64,000 nucleotides of DNA from Perspicuibacillus lycopersici. Its GTDB lineage: Bacteria > Bacillota > Bacilli > Bacillales > Caldibacillaceae. The number at the start of each line of letters is the position of its first letter. Positions within the stretch are counted from its first letter, which is position 1. The DNA lies in NCBI RefSeq assembly GCF_025660475.1, contig NZ_JAOUSF010000005.1:265795-329794 (forward strand), written 5' to 3'. Positions 26,662 to 36,024 of this stretch are shown in pieces. The position numbers and the translations under genes were made by a program. Under the pieces are notes generated by a model. The model saw only the letters and a list, made by a program, of their open reading frames with translations. It was not told where the DNA came from and searched no databases.

Positions 26662-27906
26662 CTAAATCGCCCAATCACCATTACGGAAGATAGGAACAAT
26701 TGTACCATCTTGCTTAATTCCATCGATATTCATATCTTTAGATCCAATCATAAAGTCGACATGCACATTTGATGTGTTCATCCCATTTTTCAATAATTCT
26801 TCTTCACTCATTTTCGTTCCACCTTGAATAGTGGTTGGATATGCTGCACCGATTGCTAAGTGATTGGAAGCATTTTCGTCAAATAATGTATTAAAGAATG
26901 TAATACCTGATTGAGAAATTGGGGATGGGTCTGGTACTAATGCTACTTCCCCTAATCCAGTACCACCTTCATTTTCAAATACTAATTTTTTTATTGCTTC
27001 GTCGCCTTTTTCCGCACTAATTTCAACGATTTTTCCATCTTTAAAATGAACTTCAATACCTTCAATTAATGTACCTGCATAGCTTAATGGTTTTGTGCTG
27101 CGGACAACACCTTCCATACGGTGTGTATCAGGGGCAGTGAAAACCTCTTCCGTTGGCATGTTCGCGATAAATTCTTCGCCTTTTGGATTATAGCTTTCTG
27201 CACACGCCCAAATATGATTTTTCGGTAATCCTAAAGTTAAATCTGTACCAGGAGCGCTGTAGTGTAGGGAATCGAATTGAATGTCATTTAAAATTGCTGC
27301 TTTTGCATTCAATGTTTTTTTATGTTCATCCCAAACAGCAATTGGATCATCTGCATATACACGGCAAGTTTTGAAGATTTGATCCCATAGGGCATCTACT
27401 TGCTCCTCTGTAGTAGCTAAATCAGGGAATACTTTTGCAGCCCAACCAGCCCCTGCAGCTGCAGCAACTGTCCATTTCAATTCATCATTTTGTGTTGCCG
27501 TAAGCTGTGCTTTAAATGCTTTCGATGCTACTTTTTGATAAGCAGCAATCTTCGTTGGATCGACATCATTTAATAATCCAGGATCACTTGAAATAATGGA
27601 AAGACGAGAAACTTTATGATTTAATACATGGTCTTCCACTTCTTGTATTTCATATTCTGGAATATCCGTAAGTACTTCTTCTGGTTGATGAAGATAATGT
27701 AGTTTGCTAATTGCATCATCAGACCATTTCACAATTACTTTTTCCGCACCTAATGCGTATGCTTCTTTCGTTACTAATCGAGCTAAAGGAGCTTGATCAA
27801 CTGCAATTGTCATTTTCACCCAATCACCAGGTTGAACATTAATGCCCTTAGCTACTAATAGTTTTGCGTATTTTTGTAAGTTTTCTTGAAAATTTGGTAG
27901 AACCAT
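26662..27906 (-). CDS. aminopeptidase, M29 family
   Basis: This 414-residue protein carries the M29 metal-ligand set: glutamates in GTLIEGIEV and GTGLGEVAL, the NHLAIGAAY histidine and tyrosine, and the VHVDFMIGS histidine and aspartate. Length fits AmpS/PepS/thermophilic aminopeptidase T. It removes N-terminal residues from peptides in the cytosol. GGGGG lies upstream of the ATG. It is monocistronic, with the 52-bp repeat array beyond its promoter. Confidence 0.92.
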   Translation of the reverse strand: MVLPNFQENLQKYAKLLVAKGINVQPGDWVKMTIAVDQAPLARLVTKEAYALGAEKVIVKWSDDAISKLHYLHQPEEVLTDIPEYEIQEVEDHVLNHKVSRLSIISSDPGLLNDVDPTKIAAYQKVASKAFKAQLTATQNDELKWTVAAAAGAGWAAKVFPDLATTEEQVDALWDQIFKTCRVYADDPIAVWDEHKKTLNAKAAILNDIQFDSLHYSAPGTDLTLGLPKNHIWACAESYNPKGEEFIANMPTEEVFTAPDTHRMEGVVRSTKPLSYAGTLIEGIEVHFKDGKIVEISAEKGDEAIKKLVFENEGGTGLGEVALVPDPSPISQSGITFFNTLFDENASNHLAIGAAYPTTIQGGTKMSEEELLKNGMNTSNVHVDFMIGSKDMNIDGIKQDGTIVPIFRNGDWAI

Positions 27907-28006
27907 TCTGATACCCCCATTTTTTTATGTACTATACTATATCATCATAGTATTTTGATTTCTGCAAGTTTTTAATTATGAATGATGGAAATTTTCAATG
28001 TAGCGT

Positions 28007-28035
28007 GGCTTTATTTTTTACTGAAAAATAAAGCC
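28007..28035. repeat. 12-bp inverted repeat without an assigned gene
   Basis: GGCTTTATTTTT and its complement form a perfect hairpin upstream of the aminopeptidase gene. No gene ends here on either strand, so it may be a relic terminator or part of the repeat-rich intergenic region. Confidence 0.5.
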
Positions 28036-28173
28036 CTACTCTTAGATTGTTCGTCCTTCGTTAATTTTAGTATCAAAGGTTTCCAATACATTGTTGATAT
28101 GAATTATTATTGTTGAGCAGACAGAATGCACGAAAAAGTATAAAGGAAAGAAGAGCCAGTTGTTCAGTTGATG

Positions 28174-28733
28174 CTTTCTAAAGGAAAGGGTGTTTATTTT
28201 CTGGCTGAAATCCTTTTGAGGGGTGCTTTCTAAAAGAAACGGTGTTTATTTTCTGGCTGAAATCCTGTTGAGGGGTGCTTTCTAAAAGAAACGGTGTTTA
28301 TTTCTGGCTGAAATCCTGTTGAGGGGTGCTTTCTAACGGAAAGCAAGCTTATTTTCTGGCTGAAATCCTTTTGATAAGTACTTTCTAAAGGAAAGCAAGC
28401 TTATTTTCTGGCTGAAATCCTTTTGAGAGATGCTTTCTAAAGGAAAGGATGTTTATTTTCGTGCCGAAATCCTTTTGATAAATACTTTCTAACGGAAAGC
28501 AAGCTTATTTTCTTGCTGAAATCCTTTTGAGAGATGCATTCTAAAGGAAAGTGTGCCCATAATCGAGCTAAAATCCTTTTGAGAAGTGCCATCTAAAGGA
28601 AAATGAACCTATTCTCTTCCAAAAATCCCGTGGATGAAAGGTTTCTAAAGGAAAATGAACCTAATCTCTTGCCAAAATCCCGTTGATAAATACTCTCAAA
28701 AGGAAAATGAGCTATTAGGTTGACCAATTTTCC
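28174..28733. repeat. tandem array, about 10.5 units of 52 bp
   Basis: Units begin at 28174, 28226, 28278, 28329, 28381, 28433, 28485, 28537, 28589, 28641 and 28693 (partial), a period of 52 (once 51). Each unit carries a near-palindrome CTTTCTAAAGGAAAG, a TTATTTTCTGGC block, and GAAATCCTTTTGA. Identity is high in the left units and falls to the right, where CTTTC becomes CATTC or GTTTC. The AAAGGA and TCCTTT segments of a unit can pair. No open reading frame or spacer pattern explains it. A short degenerate unit may precede it from about 28138. Confidence 0.9.
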
Positions 28734-28780
28734 CCACCTTCTTAGCAAGTTGGTTTTGTTTCTCCCACAAATATTCATAA

Positions 28781-28850
28781 TAAAAAAGAAGGGTATAGTA
28801 TTGCACCCCAAAAGGTAAATTTTGGTGTACCTCCTATCCCCTCTTTTTTA
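28781..28850 (-). terminator. terminator of the YhgE-like gene
   Basis: A long compound hairpin: TAAAAAAGA...TCTTTTTTA outer stem and an inner CACCAAAAT-type stem, 8 bases after the stop on the minus strand. Confidence 0.75.
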
Positions 28851-28857
28851 TTATATA

Positions 28858-31068
28858 TTAGCTTTCTTCAGTTCCTTCTGGTAAAAGAACATTCCCAGCT
28901 TTATATGTTTTCTTAAATTTAAATACAAAATAGATGGCTGTCAATACAAAACATACTACCATTACAGAAAGTAATACAGTGGCATTAGACCACATGACGC
29001 TGAAATTGCCATTTGTAATTACTTCCTTAAATCCACTAATGGAATACGCCATTGGTAAGAAATGGTTGATTGCTTGTAGTGGCTCCGGAATTAATTCTAG
29101 TGGGAACGTACCTGCACTTCCTGTTAATTGTAGAATTAAGATGATAATCGCAAGAAATCTTCCTGGATTATCCATTGTTGTCGTCAACAATTGAATGATG
29201 GCGATAAAGGTAAGGCTCGTAATAATCGAAAATCCGATAAATAACGGTACACTTTTCACCTGTAAATCCATTACGACTAACAATAGCCCAGAAGCAAGTA
29301 GTGCTTGAATTATCCCAACGATGACAAAAACACTTGTTTTGCTTAAGAACCAGGAGAAAGCAGTTTTTGGAACTCCTTGAGGATCACGTACCTGGAAGAT
29401 TACAGTGAATGTTAATGCACCTACGAATAAGGCAAGTGATAAGAAATATGGTGTAAATCCAGTTCCATAGTTCGGTACCTCATTTATTGCATCCTTATTC
29501 AAATCTACTGGGTTGGCAAACATATTATAGGTACTTTCATTAGGATTCACATCCTCGGAATCTTTTGCTGCATCGTTTAACTGATCATGAAATTCTGATG
29601 CACCATCTGTTAATTCCTCTGTTCCTTCTTTAAGCTCGGTAGCACCATTCGCTAGTTTATTTGATCCATCCGCTAATTCAGTGGAACCAGATTCTAATTT
29701 TTCTGCCCCACTCGTTAATCCTTCTGCTCCGGTAAGTAATTTATCACTACCGCTATATGCTTCCATTAATTTATTGGAAAATGTTTGTAATCCTGATGCT
29801 AGCTGATTTTGCCCAGTTAATAGCTGATCTACACCGGTTTTTAATTGGCTAGAGCCATTATGAAGCTCAGATACACCATTCTTTAATGCGATTTGACCAT
29901 CGGATAATGTACTAATATTTGTAGAAAGATCTGTTGCACCATCCGCTAACACAGTAGTGGAAGAAGCAATTTGTTGATTTCCTGCTTCAAGTGCTGCCGT
30001 TCCTTCAGACAATTGTTGAAGTGCTGCATTAAGTGCTGCTTGATTTTCCTCTGGAAGGCTCGCAATAAGTGGTGCTAATTGTTGCTGTAATGTCGCCACA
30101 CCATTTTTTACTTCTGTTGCACCTTGGGAGGCTTCATCTGTTCCAGCTTGAAGCTGGTGAAGACCATCTGCTAATTGTTGCGAGCCCGCTTCAAGTTGAT
30201 TACTACCAGCAACAGCTGCTTCCAGCTTATCTTCTAAAGTAGCTAATCCAGCATCTACTTGATTGATTCCATCCTTCAAGTCTGTTGCCCCTGACTTGGC
30301 TGTATTGGCACCATCCACTAACTGGGAACTAGCATCGGTAAGCTGTCCAAGGCCATCATGTAATGATTGCACACCACTAGCCAATTCTTTACTGCCAGAT
30401 ACCAATGTCGATGTTCCTTCGGAGAACGTAACTTGGTTTTCTGCAAGCAATGCTAAGTTTTCCTTCAATGTTCCGGTACCCTCATCAAGACTTTCGGCAC
30501 CATTAAGTAATTCCTCTGATGCGTCATTTGCTGATTGGAATCCATCGGCCATTTTCATTAAATTGTCAAAAATGGTTTCTGCGTATGTTTCCGTTACATT
30601 TTCTTGCAAGGAAGCTTTGATTTCATTTACTGCAGAATTCCCAATTTGAGATGCTAAAAAGTTAAATCCCTCATTCGGAATATAATTAAGCGCAAGTTTT
30701 TTTGGCTGCTCATCCATAATGGTTGTCGCATTTTCCGAGAAATTGGCTGGAATTTCAATGAGCATATAATAATCTTTGTTTTCTAATTTATCATATCCTG
30801 TTTTTTCATCGACCAAATAGTAATCAAAATTATTTTCTTCCTGTAAATTTTCTACTAATTCTTTACCTAATTGAAGCTCTTCCCCGTTTAATTCGGCACC
30901 TTTATCATTATTGATGATCGCAACAGGCAAATTTTCTAAATGACCATATGGGTTCCAAAACGCATAGATGAACATTCCTGCATACATAAGTGGTATAAAT
31001 AATATTGCAATGATGGAAATGAGTAATTTCTTGTTTGTAAAAATAGCCTTCCATTCTTTTGTAAACAT
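28858..31068 (-). CDS. yhgE: YhgE/Pip family membrane protein
   Basis: This 736-residue protein has one N-terminal helix (residues 12-35) and an extracytoplasmic region of about 480 residues. Its middle is a ladder of L..G...L..GA..L repeats (about 180-510) that forms long helices, and five or six C-terminal helices follow in an ABC-2-like membrane domain. This is the YhgE or phage-infection-protein architecture. AGGAGG precedes the ATG. The TetR gene lies just upstream, as yhgD does in B. subtilis. Confidence 0.9.
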   Translation of the reverse strand: MFTKEWKAIFTNKKLLISIIAILFIPLMYAGMFIYAFWNPYGHLENLPVAIINNDKGAELNGEELQLGKELVENLQEENNFDYYLVDEKTGYDKLENKDYYMLIEIPANFSENATTIMDEQPKKLALNYIPNEGFNFLASQIGNSAVNEIKASLQENVTETYAETIFDNLMKMADGFQSANDASEELLNGAESLDEGTGTLKENLALLAENQVTFSEGTSTLVSGSKELASGVQSLHDGLGQLTDASSQLVDGANTAKSGATDLKDGINQVDAGLATLEDKLEAAVAGSNQLEAGSQQLADGLHQLQAGTDEASQGATEVKNGVATLQQQLAPLIASLPEENQAALNAALQQLSEGTAALEAGNQQIASSTTVLADGATDLSTNISTLSDGQIALKNGVSELHNGSSQLKTGVDQLLTGQNQLASGLQTFSNKLMEAYSGSDKLLTGAEGLTSGAEKLESGSTELADGSNKLANGATELKEGTEELTDGASEFHDQLNDAAKDSEDVNPNESTYNMFANPVDLNKDAINEVPNYGTGFTPYFLSLALFVGALTFTVIFQVRDPQGVPKTAFSWFLSKTSVFVIVGIIQALLASGLLLVVMDLQVKSVPLFIGFSIITSLTFIAIIQLLTTTMDNPGRFLAIIILILQLTGSAGTFPLELIPEPLQAINHFLPMAYSISGFKEVITNGNFSVMWSNATVLLSVMVVCFVLTAIYFVFKFKKTYKAGNVLLPEGTEES

Positions 31069-31088
31069 CTGCTACCTCCTAATTCTAA

Positions 31089-31113
31089 TTGACCACTTTG
31101 TTCATTTGGTCAA
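31089..31113. promoter_or_regulatory. operator-like inverted repeat before yhgE
   Basis: TTGACC...GGTCAA in a 25-base frame, placed between the TetR gene stop and the YhgE start. A 25-base near-match lies before the TetR gene itself, so both are likely sites for the encoded TetR repressor. Confidence 0.6.
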
Positions 31114-31133
31114 TAAAGTGAAAAAAAGTAGGA

Positions 31134-31718
31134 TTATCCATTTTCCTTTGACAATCCTTTAATAAAATATAATTCAAATAGATCGGCTATCTCTTCCTTT
31201 TCTAACGGTTGATGATGCTTTTCCCAATCACTAATTAAACTTATATACAACCGGAACGCGACAAATGCAGTTAATTCTGGATTGCATTGTTTAATATACT
31301 GCTTCTTTATCGCAATGCTAATATTCTCTGAAATAAAGGAAACAATTGCATCCTCAATTTCCTGTAGCATGTCACTTACAGCTGGAGTTTTCATTTCTTG
31401 CTCTTCCTGAATAAGTTTAATCATTAACTGATGCTGGCGACGAAATTGCAAAATTTCATATAGCACATAGTGAAGATTTTCAGAAAAAGATTTTTCTGGG
31501 TCTATCGTGCTATTTGCCTTTTTTATCATATCTTCAATTAGCTTACCCACAATTTCTTTAAATAGCTCTTCTTTATTTACAAAAAAGGTATAAATCGTCC
31601 CTTTTCCTACATTGGCTATTTTCGATACTTGGTCCATTGTCGTTGCCTTGTAACCAAATAAAGAAAATGATTTCGTTGCAGCATCAATAATTAATTGTTT
31701 TCGATCGACTACAGTCAT
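31134..31718 (-). CDS. TetR family transcriptional regulator, YhgD-like
   Basis: This 194-residue protein has an N-terminal helix-turn-helix (TTMDQVSKIANVGKGTIYTFF, trimmed to the recognition region) and a helical ligand-binding C-terminal domain. GGAGGTGAATT precedes the ATG. It is encoded directly upstream of the YhgE-like gene with inverted repeats before both genes, supporting local repression of itself and of yhgE. Confidence 0.9.
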   Translation of the reverse strand: MTVVDRKQLIIDAATKSFSLFGYKATTMDQVSKIANVGKGTIYTFFVNKEELFKEIVGKLIEDMIKKANSTIDPEKSFSENLHYVLYEILQFRRQHQLMIKLIQEEQEMKTPAVSDMLQEIEDAIVSFISENISIAIKKQYIKQCNPELTAFVAFRLYISLISDWEKHHQPLEKEEIADLFELYFIKGLSKENG

Positions 31719-31732
31719 AATTCACCTCCAAA

Positions 31733-31757
31733 ATGACTATTTGAACATTTTGGTCAT
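31733..31757. promoter_or_regulatory. operator-like inverted repeat before the TetR gene
   Basis: ATGACT...GGTCAT, 25 bases, sits 15 bases upstream of the TetR start. It shares the TGAC...TTTG...CATTT...GGTCA pattern with the site at 31089. Confidence 0.6.
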
Positions 31758-31954
31758 TAAGTACATTAGGAATCATAGCAAACTTTCATGTAATTGTCAC
31801 GTCTTTTTTCTTTATTTTTTCTATCTTTTTCTTTCCAAAAAATGTTATTTCATCGGAACAGTGATACGCAAGAAAATTTCTGTAACTTTTCATCATAAGA
31901 AATGGGAAAAAGGAAAAACTTTTATTAAACCCGAGGGAAAGGAGTTTTCTTGAC

Positions 31955-32092
31955 ATGACAAAAAGTCCGAATAAAGGTAGCAAAAATCAAAATTCTCCAC
32001 ATTTACATGGAGCATCCCCTATTAGTGGCGACAGTAGTAAAGGAAACAAAAGAAATATTAAGGAACAAACCGATAAAACAGATGATTATTAA
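31955..32092 (+). CDS. 45-residue hydrophilic protein
   Basis: An ATG at 31955 follows AAAGGAG and opens a 45-codon frame rich in K, N, S and G with no hydrophobic segment. A perfect terminator follows 11 bases later. The composition resembles small spore or stress proteins of Bacillales, but no specific family is recognised. It is transcribed divergently from the TetR gene. Confidence 0.7.
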   Translation: MTKSPNKGSKNQNSPHLHGASPISGDSSKGNKRNIKEQTDKTDDY

Positions 32093-32102
32093 TAAAAAAG
32101 TG

Positions 32103-32136
32103 AAAGGATGACTCGTTAATCCACGAGTCATCCTTT
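32103..32136. terminator. strong bidirectional terminator
   Basis: AAAGGATGACTCG paired with its complement, T-run after. It serves the small hydrophilic gene and the opposing GGDEF-EAL gene. Confidence 0.85.
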
Positions 32137-32167
32137 TGCAAATTTCAACATCTATTGGAAAGACAGA

Positions 32168-34966
32168 TTATACTGTCGTTAAATAGCATTTCTCAAATTC
32201 ATCAATTGCACATGGCTTACCGAATAAATATCCTTGTACATGGAAGCAATTTTGCTCTAGTAAAAAGGCAAGCTCTTCTTCTGTTTCTACGCCTTCGGCA
32301 ATTACATCCATTTTTAAATGCTTTGCCATTTTGATCATCGCAATCGTAATCTCCGCATTTTCTGATTGACAGGATAAATTTTGAACGAAGGATTGGTCAA
32401 TTTTAATTCCATCTAGTTTAAATGTTTTTAAATAATGAAAGGATGAATAGCCTGTACCAAAATCATCGATATAAATTTTAATACCGAGTGCCTTTAACTC
32501 GCGAAGGGTTTCCAAAATATATTCTTCGTTTTTCATTATTGAGTTTTCGGTAATCTCAAGCTCTAACCATTTTCCATCGAGCTGATATTCTTCTAACAAG
32601 CTCCGAACTTCCTTCGAAAAATCCTTTTGCAAAAAGCGTTGCGAACTAATATTCACCCCGATTGGAATTAACGGTATTCCTCTATTCCTCCAATTGTCAA
32701 GTAGCTCACATACTTTTCGTTTCATCCATTTTCCGAGTGGAATAATTAATCCACTTTCCTCTGCTAGTGGAATAAATTCACAAGGAGCAATTAATCCAAG
32801 CTGTGGATGCATCCAGCGGACTAATGCCTCTGCCCCGACTATTCTTCCTGTTTTTGTATTTACTCTTGGCTGCAAATGTACGACAAGCTCGTCCTTCAGT
32901 AACGCTTTACGCAAATCTCTTTCTAAAAGGAAGGAGTGATAATCTCGTTTATCCATTGAACGAGAATAAATTTGATACATATTCCTCCCTTGTTCCTTTG
33001 CATGATAAAGGGCAATATCTGCTTTTTTCATTAAATCCACCGCTGTCGTTCCTCCAGCTGGAAAAGTACTAATTCCAATACTTGCAGAGACAAATAGTTC
33101 ATATTGCTCTACATAAATCGGATTTGCTAAATTCTCTAGCAGTTTGCGAGCAATGGTAACAGGCTCCTTTTGGTCTTCAAGTTTTGGAAAAAGCACCATA
33201 AATTCATCGCCACCTAATCGGGCGGCATATTGTTTTTCCTTATCGATACTTTTCAGCAAGCGTAAAGCTATTTGCTCAAGAAAACGATCTCCGATTAGAT
33301 GTCCTAGCGTGTCATTGATATATTTAAACCGATCCAAATCAATAAACATGACAGCTAAATGGTGATTCTTCTGTTTTGCCTCTTGTAATGATTCATTCAA
33401 TTTTTGCTCAATCCATCGTCTATTTGGTAAATCCGTTAATTCGTCATGATGTGCTAAATATGCATTCGTTTCTTGAATTCTTTTTTGCTCGCTAATATCT
33501 TTCCCAACCGAATAAACCCCTTTTATCTCTTCATCAATAATAATCGGGAAAAAAATAATAGTAAAAAATCGATCCTGACCAATTACGCTTTGGTTAATTA
33601 ATTCTATTTCAAAATTTTGCGGATTTCCTTGAACAGCCATTTCAAAGTAAGAACCGTAAATTTTCGTATTCTCTTCTGTATTAAAGTCTGCATAGGTATA
33701 ATACCCCATCGTCTCTTTTGTTAGTTCAAAAAGCTCCATAGCTTTTGGATTCATATCAATAATTTGACCTAGTTTATTATAAATAATGACATAATCTGGA
33801 CTATGATCAAAGAGCGATTGATAATGTTGTTGATTAATTTTTAGCTTTTGTTGGATGGATCGTAGCTCAGAAATGTCATGGACTGTTCCCACGATTTCAG
33901 TTACAACATTATTTTTAACAATCGGAATGACATCGACATATAAATGCTTGCCATTTAGTTCCACCTCATAATTGGCACGGTTTCCTTTAAAGGCTTCCTC
34001 ATAATGGATTTGTTTAAGCTCCGCTATTTCCTTAGGGAATACATCTTTTGGTGTATGATTCAAAAGGACATCCGATGTCGCAGCAATGTCAGCCATTAGC
34101 TTACCTTCTGACATAGTATAAACTATATTACCTTTAGCATTTTTCTCCATTTTAAATATCCCATTTTGGAGATTCATCATTGTCGTTACAAAATCAATCT
34201 GCATTTTGGATTGAAGATGCTGTTCCATAAGGACGCGTTCTGTTATATCCATTCGGACAGCAACATATTGATATGGCTTATTATCTGCATCCATAAAAGG
34301 AAAAATTGTAGTTTCCTCCCAGTAAAGCGTGCCATCCTTTGCTCGATTACAAATTTCTCCCTTCCATATTTCGCCCTTTCGAATCGTCTCCCATAAATCT
34401 TGAAAATATGCTTTTTCATGATAACCAGAGTTAAGCATTTGATAACTATTCCCGATCAATTCCTCTGATTGGTATTTTGATAGACTACAAAACCTTTGAT
34501 TCACAAAGGAAATGATTCCATTAGCATCGGCGACATCAATAATCGTTATTTCATCAACCGAAAATTTTATATTTTCTAATGTATTAGCCATTCCTTCTAG
34601 CAAATCAACTTTTTGATTATTTTCTGCTTCTATTAATTCCTTCACTAAAATAACCGTATATTTCTCGTCTTCTATCGTAAGAGTCTGAGTTTGAATAAAC
34701 AATGGAAATAGCTGTTGGTTTTCTCTAACTCCTAGCATATTTTGCTCCATTTCATTTCCAAAGAAACTCGTGAGGTTTGGTATAAGTAAGGAAATTGCTT
34801 TTCCAATTACATCCTCAATTTTTTTGCGAAATATCATTTCCGCCTTCGTATTCATATATATAATAATTCCAAGTTGATCAACGACCAATATTCCGTCTGA
34901 TAACATGCGAAATAATGGATATAATGTATCGACTTTATTTCTAACGTTTTCTAGTTGATTATCCAT
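32168..34966 (-). CDS. cyclic-di-GMP enzyme: four PAS domains, GGDEF and EAL
   Basis: I choose the ATG at 34966 (GGTGGGG upstream). The 932-residue soluble protein has about four PAS domains (15-110, 135-255, 265-375, 380-500), a GGDEF domain (510-670) with intact GGDEF, and an EAL domain (680-925). The EAL domain is intact: EALVRW, LEITEN, IDDFGTG, IDQSF, AEGVET and QGYLFGKP. No RxxD inhibitory site precedes GGDEF. It probably makes and/or degrades c-di-GMP in response to a PAS-sensed signal. No membrane helices are seen. Confidence 0.92.
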   Translation of the reverse strand: MDNQLENVRNKVDTLYPLFRMLSDGILVVDQLGIIIYMNTKAEMIFRKKIEDVIGKAISLLIPNLTSFFGNEMEQNMLGVRENQQLFPLFIQTQTLTIEDEKYTVILVKELIEAENNQKVDLLEGMANTLENIKFSVDEITIIDVADANGIISFVNQRFCSLSKYQSEELIGNSYQMLNSGYHEKAYFQDLWETIRKGEIWKGEICNRAKDGTLYWEETTIFPFMDADNKPYQYVAVRMDITERVLMEQHLQSKMQIDFVTTMMNLQNGIFKMEKNAKGNIVYTMSEGKLMADIAATSDVLLNHTPKDVFPKEIAELKQIHYEEAFKGNRANYEVELNGKHLYVDVIPIVKNNVVTEIVGTVHDISELRSIQQKLKINQQHYQSLFDHSPDYVIIYNKLGQIIDMNPKAMELFELTKETMGYYTYADFNTEENTKIYGSYFEMAVQGNPQNFEIELINQSVIGQDRFFTIIFFPIIIDEEIKGVYSVGKDISEQKRIQETNAYLAHHDELTDLPNRRWIEQKLNESLQEAKQKNHHLAVMFIDLDRFKYINDTLGHLIGDRFLEQIALRLLKSIDKEKQYAARLGGDEFMVLFPKLEDQKEPVTIARKLLENLANPIYVEQYELFVSASIGISTFPAGGTTAVDLMKKADIALYHAKEQGRNMYQIYSRSMDKRDYHSFLLERDLRKALLKDELVVHLQPRVNTKTGRIVGAEALVRWMHPQLGLIAPCEFIPLAEESGLIIPLGKWMKRKVCELLDNWRNRGIPLIPIGVNISSQRFLQKDFSKEVRSLLEEYQLDGKWLELEITENSIMKNEEYILETLRELKALGIKIYIDDFGTGYSSFHYLKTFKLDGIKIDQSFVQNLSCQSENAEITIAMIKMAKHLKMDVIAEGVETEEELAFLLEQNCFHVQGYLFGKPCAIDEFEKCYLTTV

Positions 34967-35228
34967 ATTCCCCACCTAACGTTGTTATAAAATCCGTTTT
35001 GCTTCCTTAAAATTAAAGAAGCTTAAAATATGGCTATTTAACCATTTTCTAATAAAAAACCTAATCTGTACAGTAGTATATTACTAGAAAATTTATCCTT
35101 TATTTTCATATGTATACAATGCATTCATTGGTACTCCTTTTACGTTCACATCTGTTGTTCGTTTGTTTTATTTGCTATCATAGAAAAAGCTACATTCGGA
35201 AAAATGAAATCATGAGGGGGAAAAACAG

Positions 35229-35756
35229 ATGAAAATTAGACTTACGGACTATACACAAAAATGGGCAACGAGCTTTGCAGAAGAAGTATACGAGCTAAAA
35301 TCCATTTTCGAAGATGATATTGTTGCCTTTGAACACTTTGGTAGTACTGCGGTACCAGGGATGAAAGCAAAACCGGTGATCGATATAATATGTATCGTAA
35401 AAGAAATTGAAAAAGTGGATTTATATAATGAACGGATGAAGGCTTTATCCTATGAGGTTGCTGGCGAATGGGGAATTAGCGGAAGGAGACTATTCCGTAA
35501 AGGTGGAGAAAATCGAACCCACCATCTCCATTTTTACCAAGAAGGCAATCCCGAGATTGAACGGCATCTTATTTTCCGGGATTATCTTCTCGAACATCCA
35601 GAAGAAGTTCGGAAATACAGTGAATTTAAAGAAATATTAGCAAATCAATACGAAATGACACAGGATTATAGTCCTGCGAAAAAGGCATTCGTATCAGAAA
35701 TGGAAAACAGAGCAATTGCCTGGTACAAAAACACGAATGTAGGAAAATACGAATAA
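35229..35756 (+). CDS. GrpB family protein (nucleotidyltransferase fold)
   Basis: This 175-residue protein has the GrpB signature HFGSTAVPGMKAKPVIDI and the late THHLHFY motif. The family has a nucleotidyltransferase fold; despite the name it has no proven link to coenzyme A or GrpE. GAGGGGG precedes the ATG. Monocistronic. Confidence 0.88.
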   Translation: MKIRLTDYTQKWATSFAEEVYELKSIFEDDIVAFEHFGSTAVPGMKAKPVIDIICIVKEIEKVDLYNERMKALSYEVAGEWGISGRRLFRKGGENRTHHLHFYQEGNPEIERHLIFRDYLLEHPEEVRKYSEFKEILANQYEMTQDYSPAKKAFVSEMENRAIAWYKNTNVGKYE

Positions 35757-36024
35757 CGATTTCTATAAAAAAGTACAATTGCTATATTACTAGTTATCTG
35801 TTTTCGTATAGATTTGCTTGTTCTAAAAAGAGAGCAAACTGAATACACTTCGCGCATCGATTCGGTGAGCGACGAGGCTAACTGCGGCTCATTTAATAAT
35901 TCTATCTCATGAAATAAAAACAATCCTTTAGAAAACAGCATAATCGTTTGGTTGATTTTTCATCTGTATCACTATTTTAATTAGCTGGAACTTGCCTTAA
36001 AAGCAAGCCCCAGCCCCTTCGTTA
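35757..36024. other. intergenic region with a repeat-like fragment
   Basis: About 35840-35895 holds a GC-rich stretch (CTTCGCGCATCGATTCGG, GAGCGACGAGGC) unlike the AT-rich flanks. It resembles the core of intergenic repeat elements I recall from Bacillales. The end of the region is the nitroreductase terminator. Confidence 0.4.
35984..36014 (-). terminator. terminator of the nitroreductase gene
   Basis: GCTGGGGCTTGC pairs with GCAAGTTCCAGC (two G-U pairs), 10 bases after the stop on the minus strand. Confidence 0.75.

Noticed and set aside
28174..28733. CRISPR array
   Set aside because: Units are contiguous 52-bp repeats with no unique spacers of constant size, and no cas genes are in the window.
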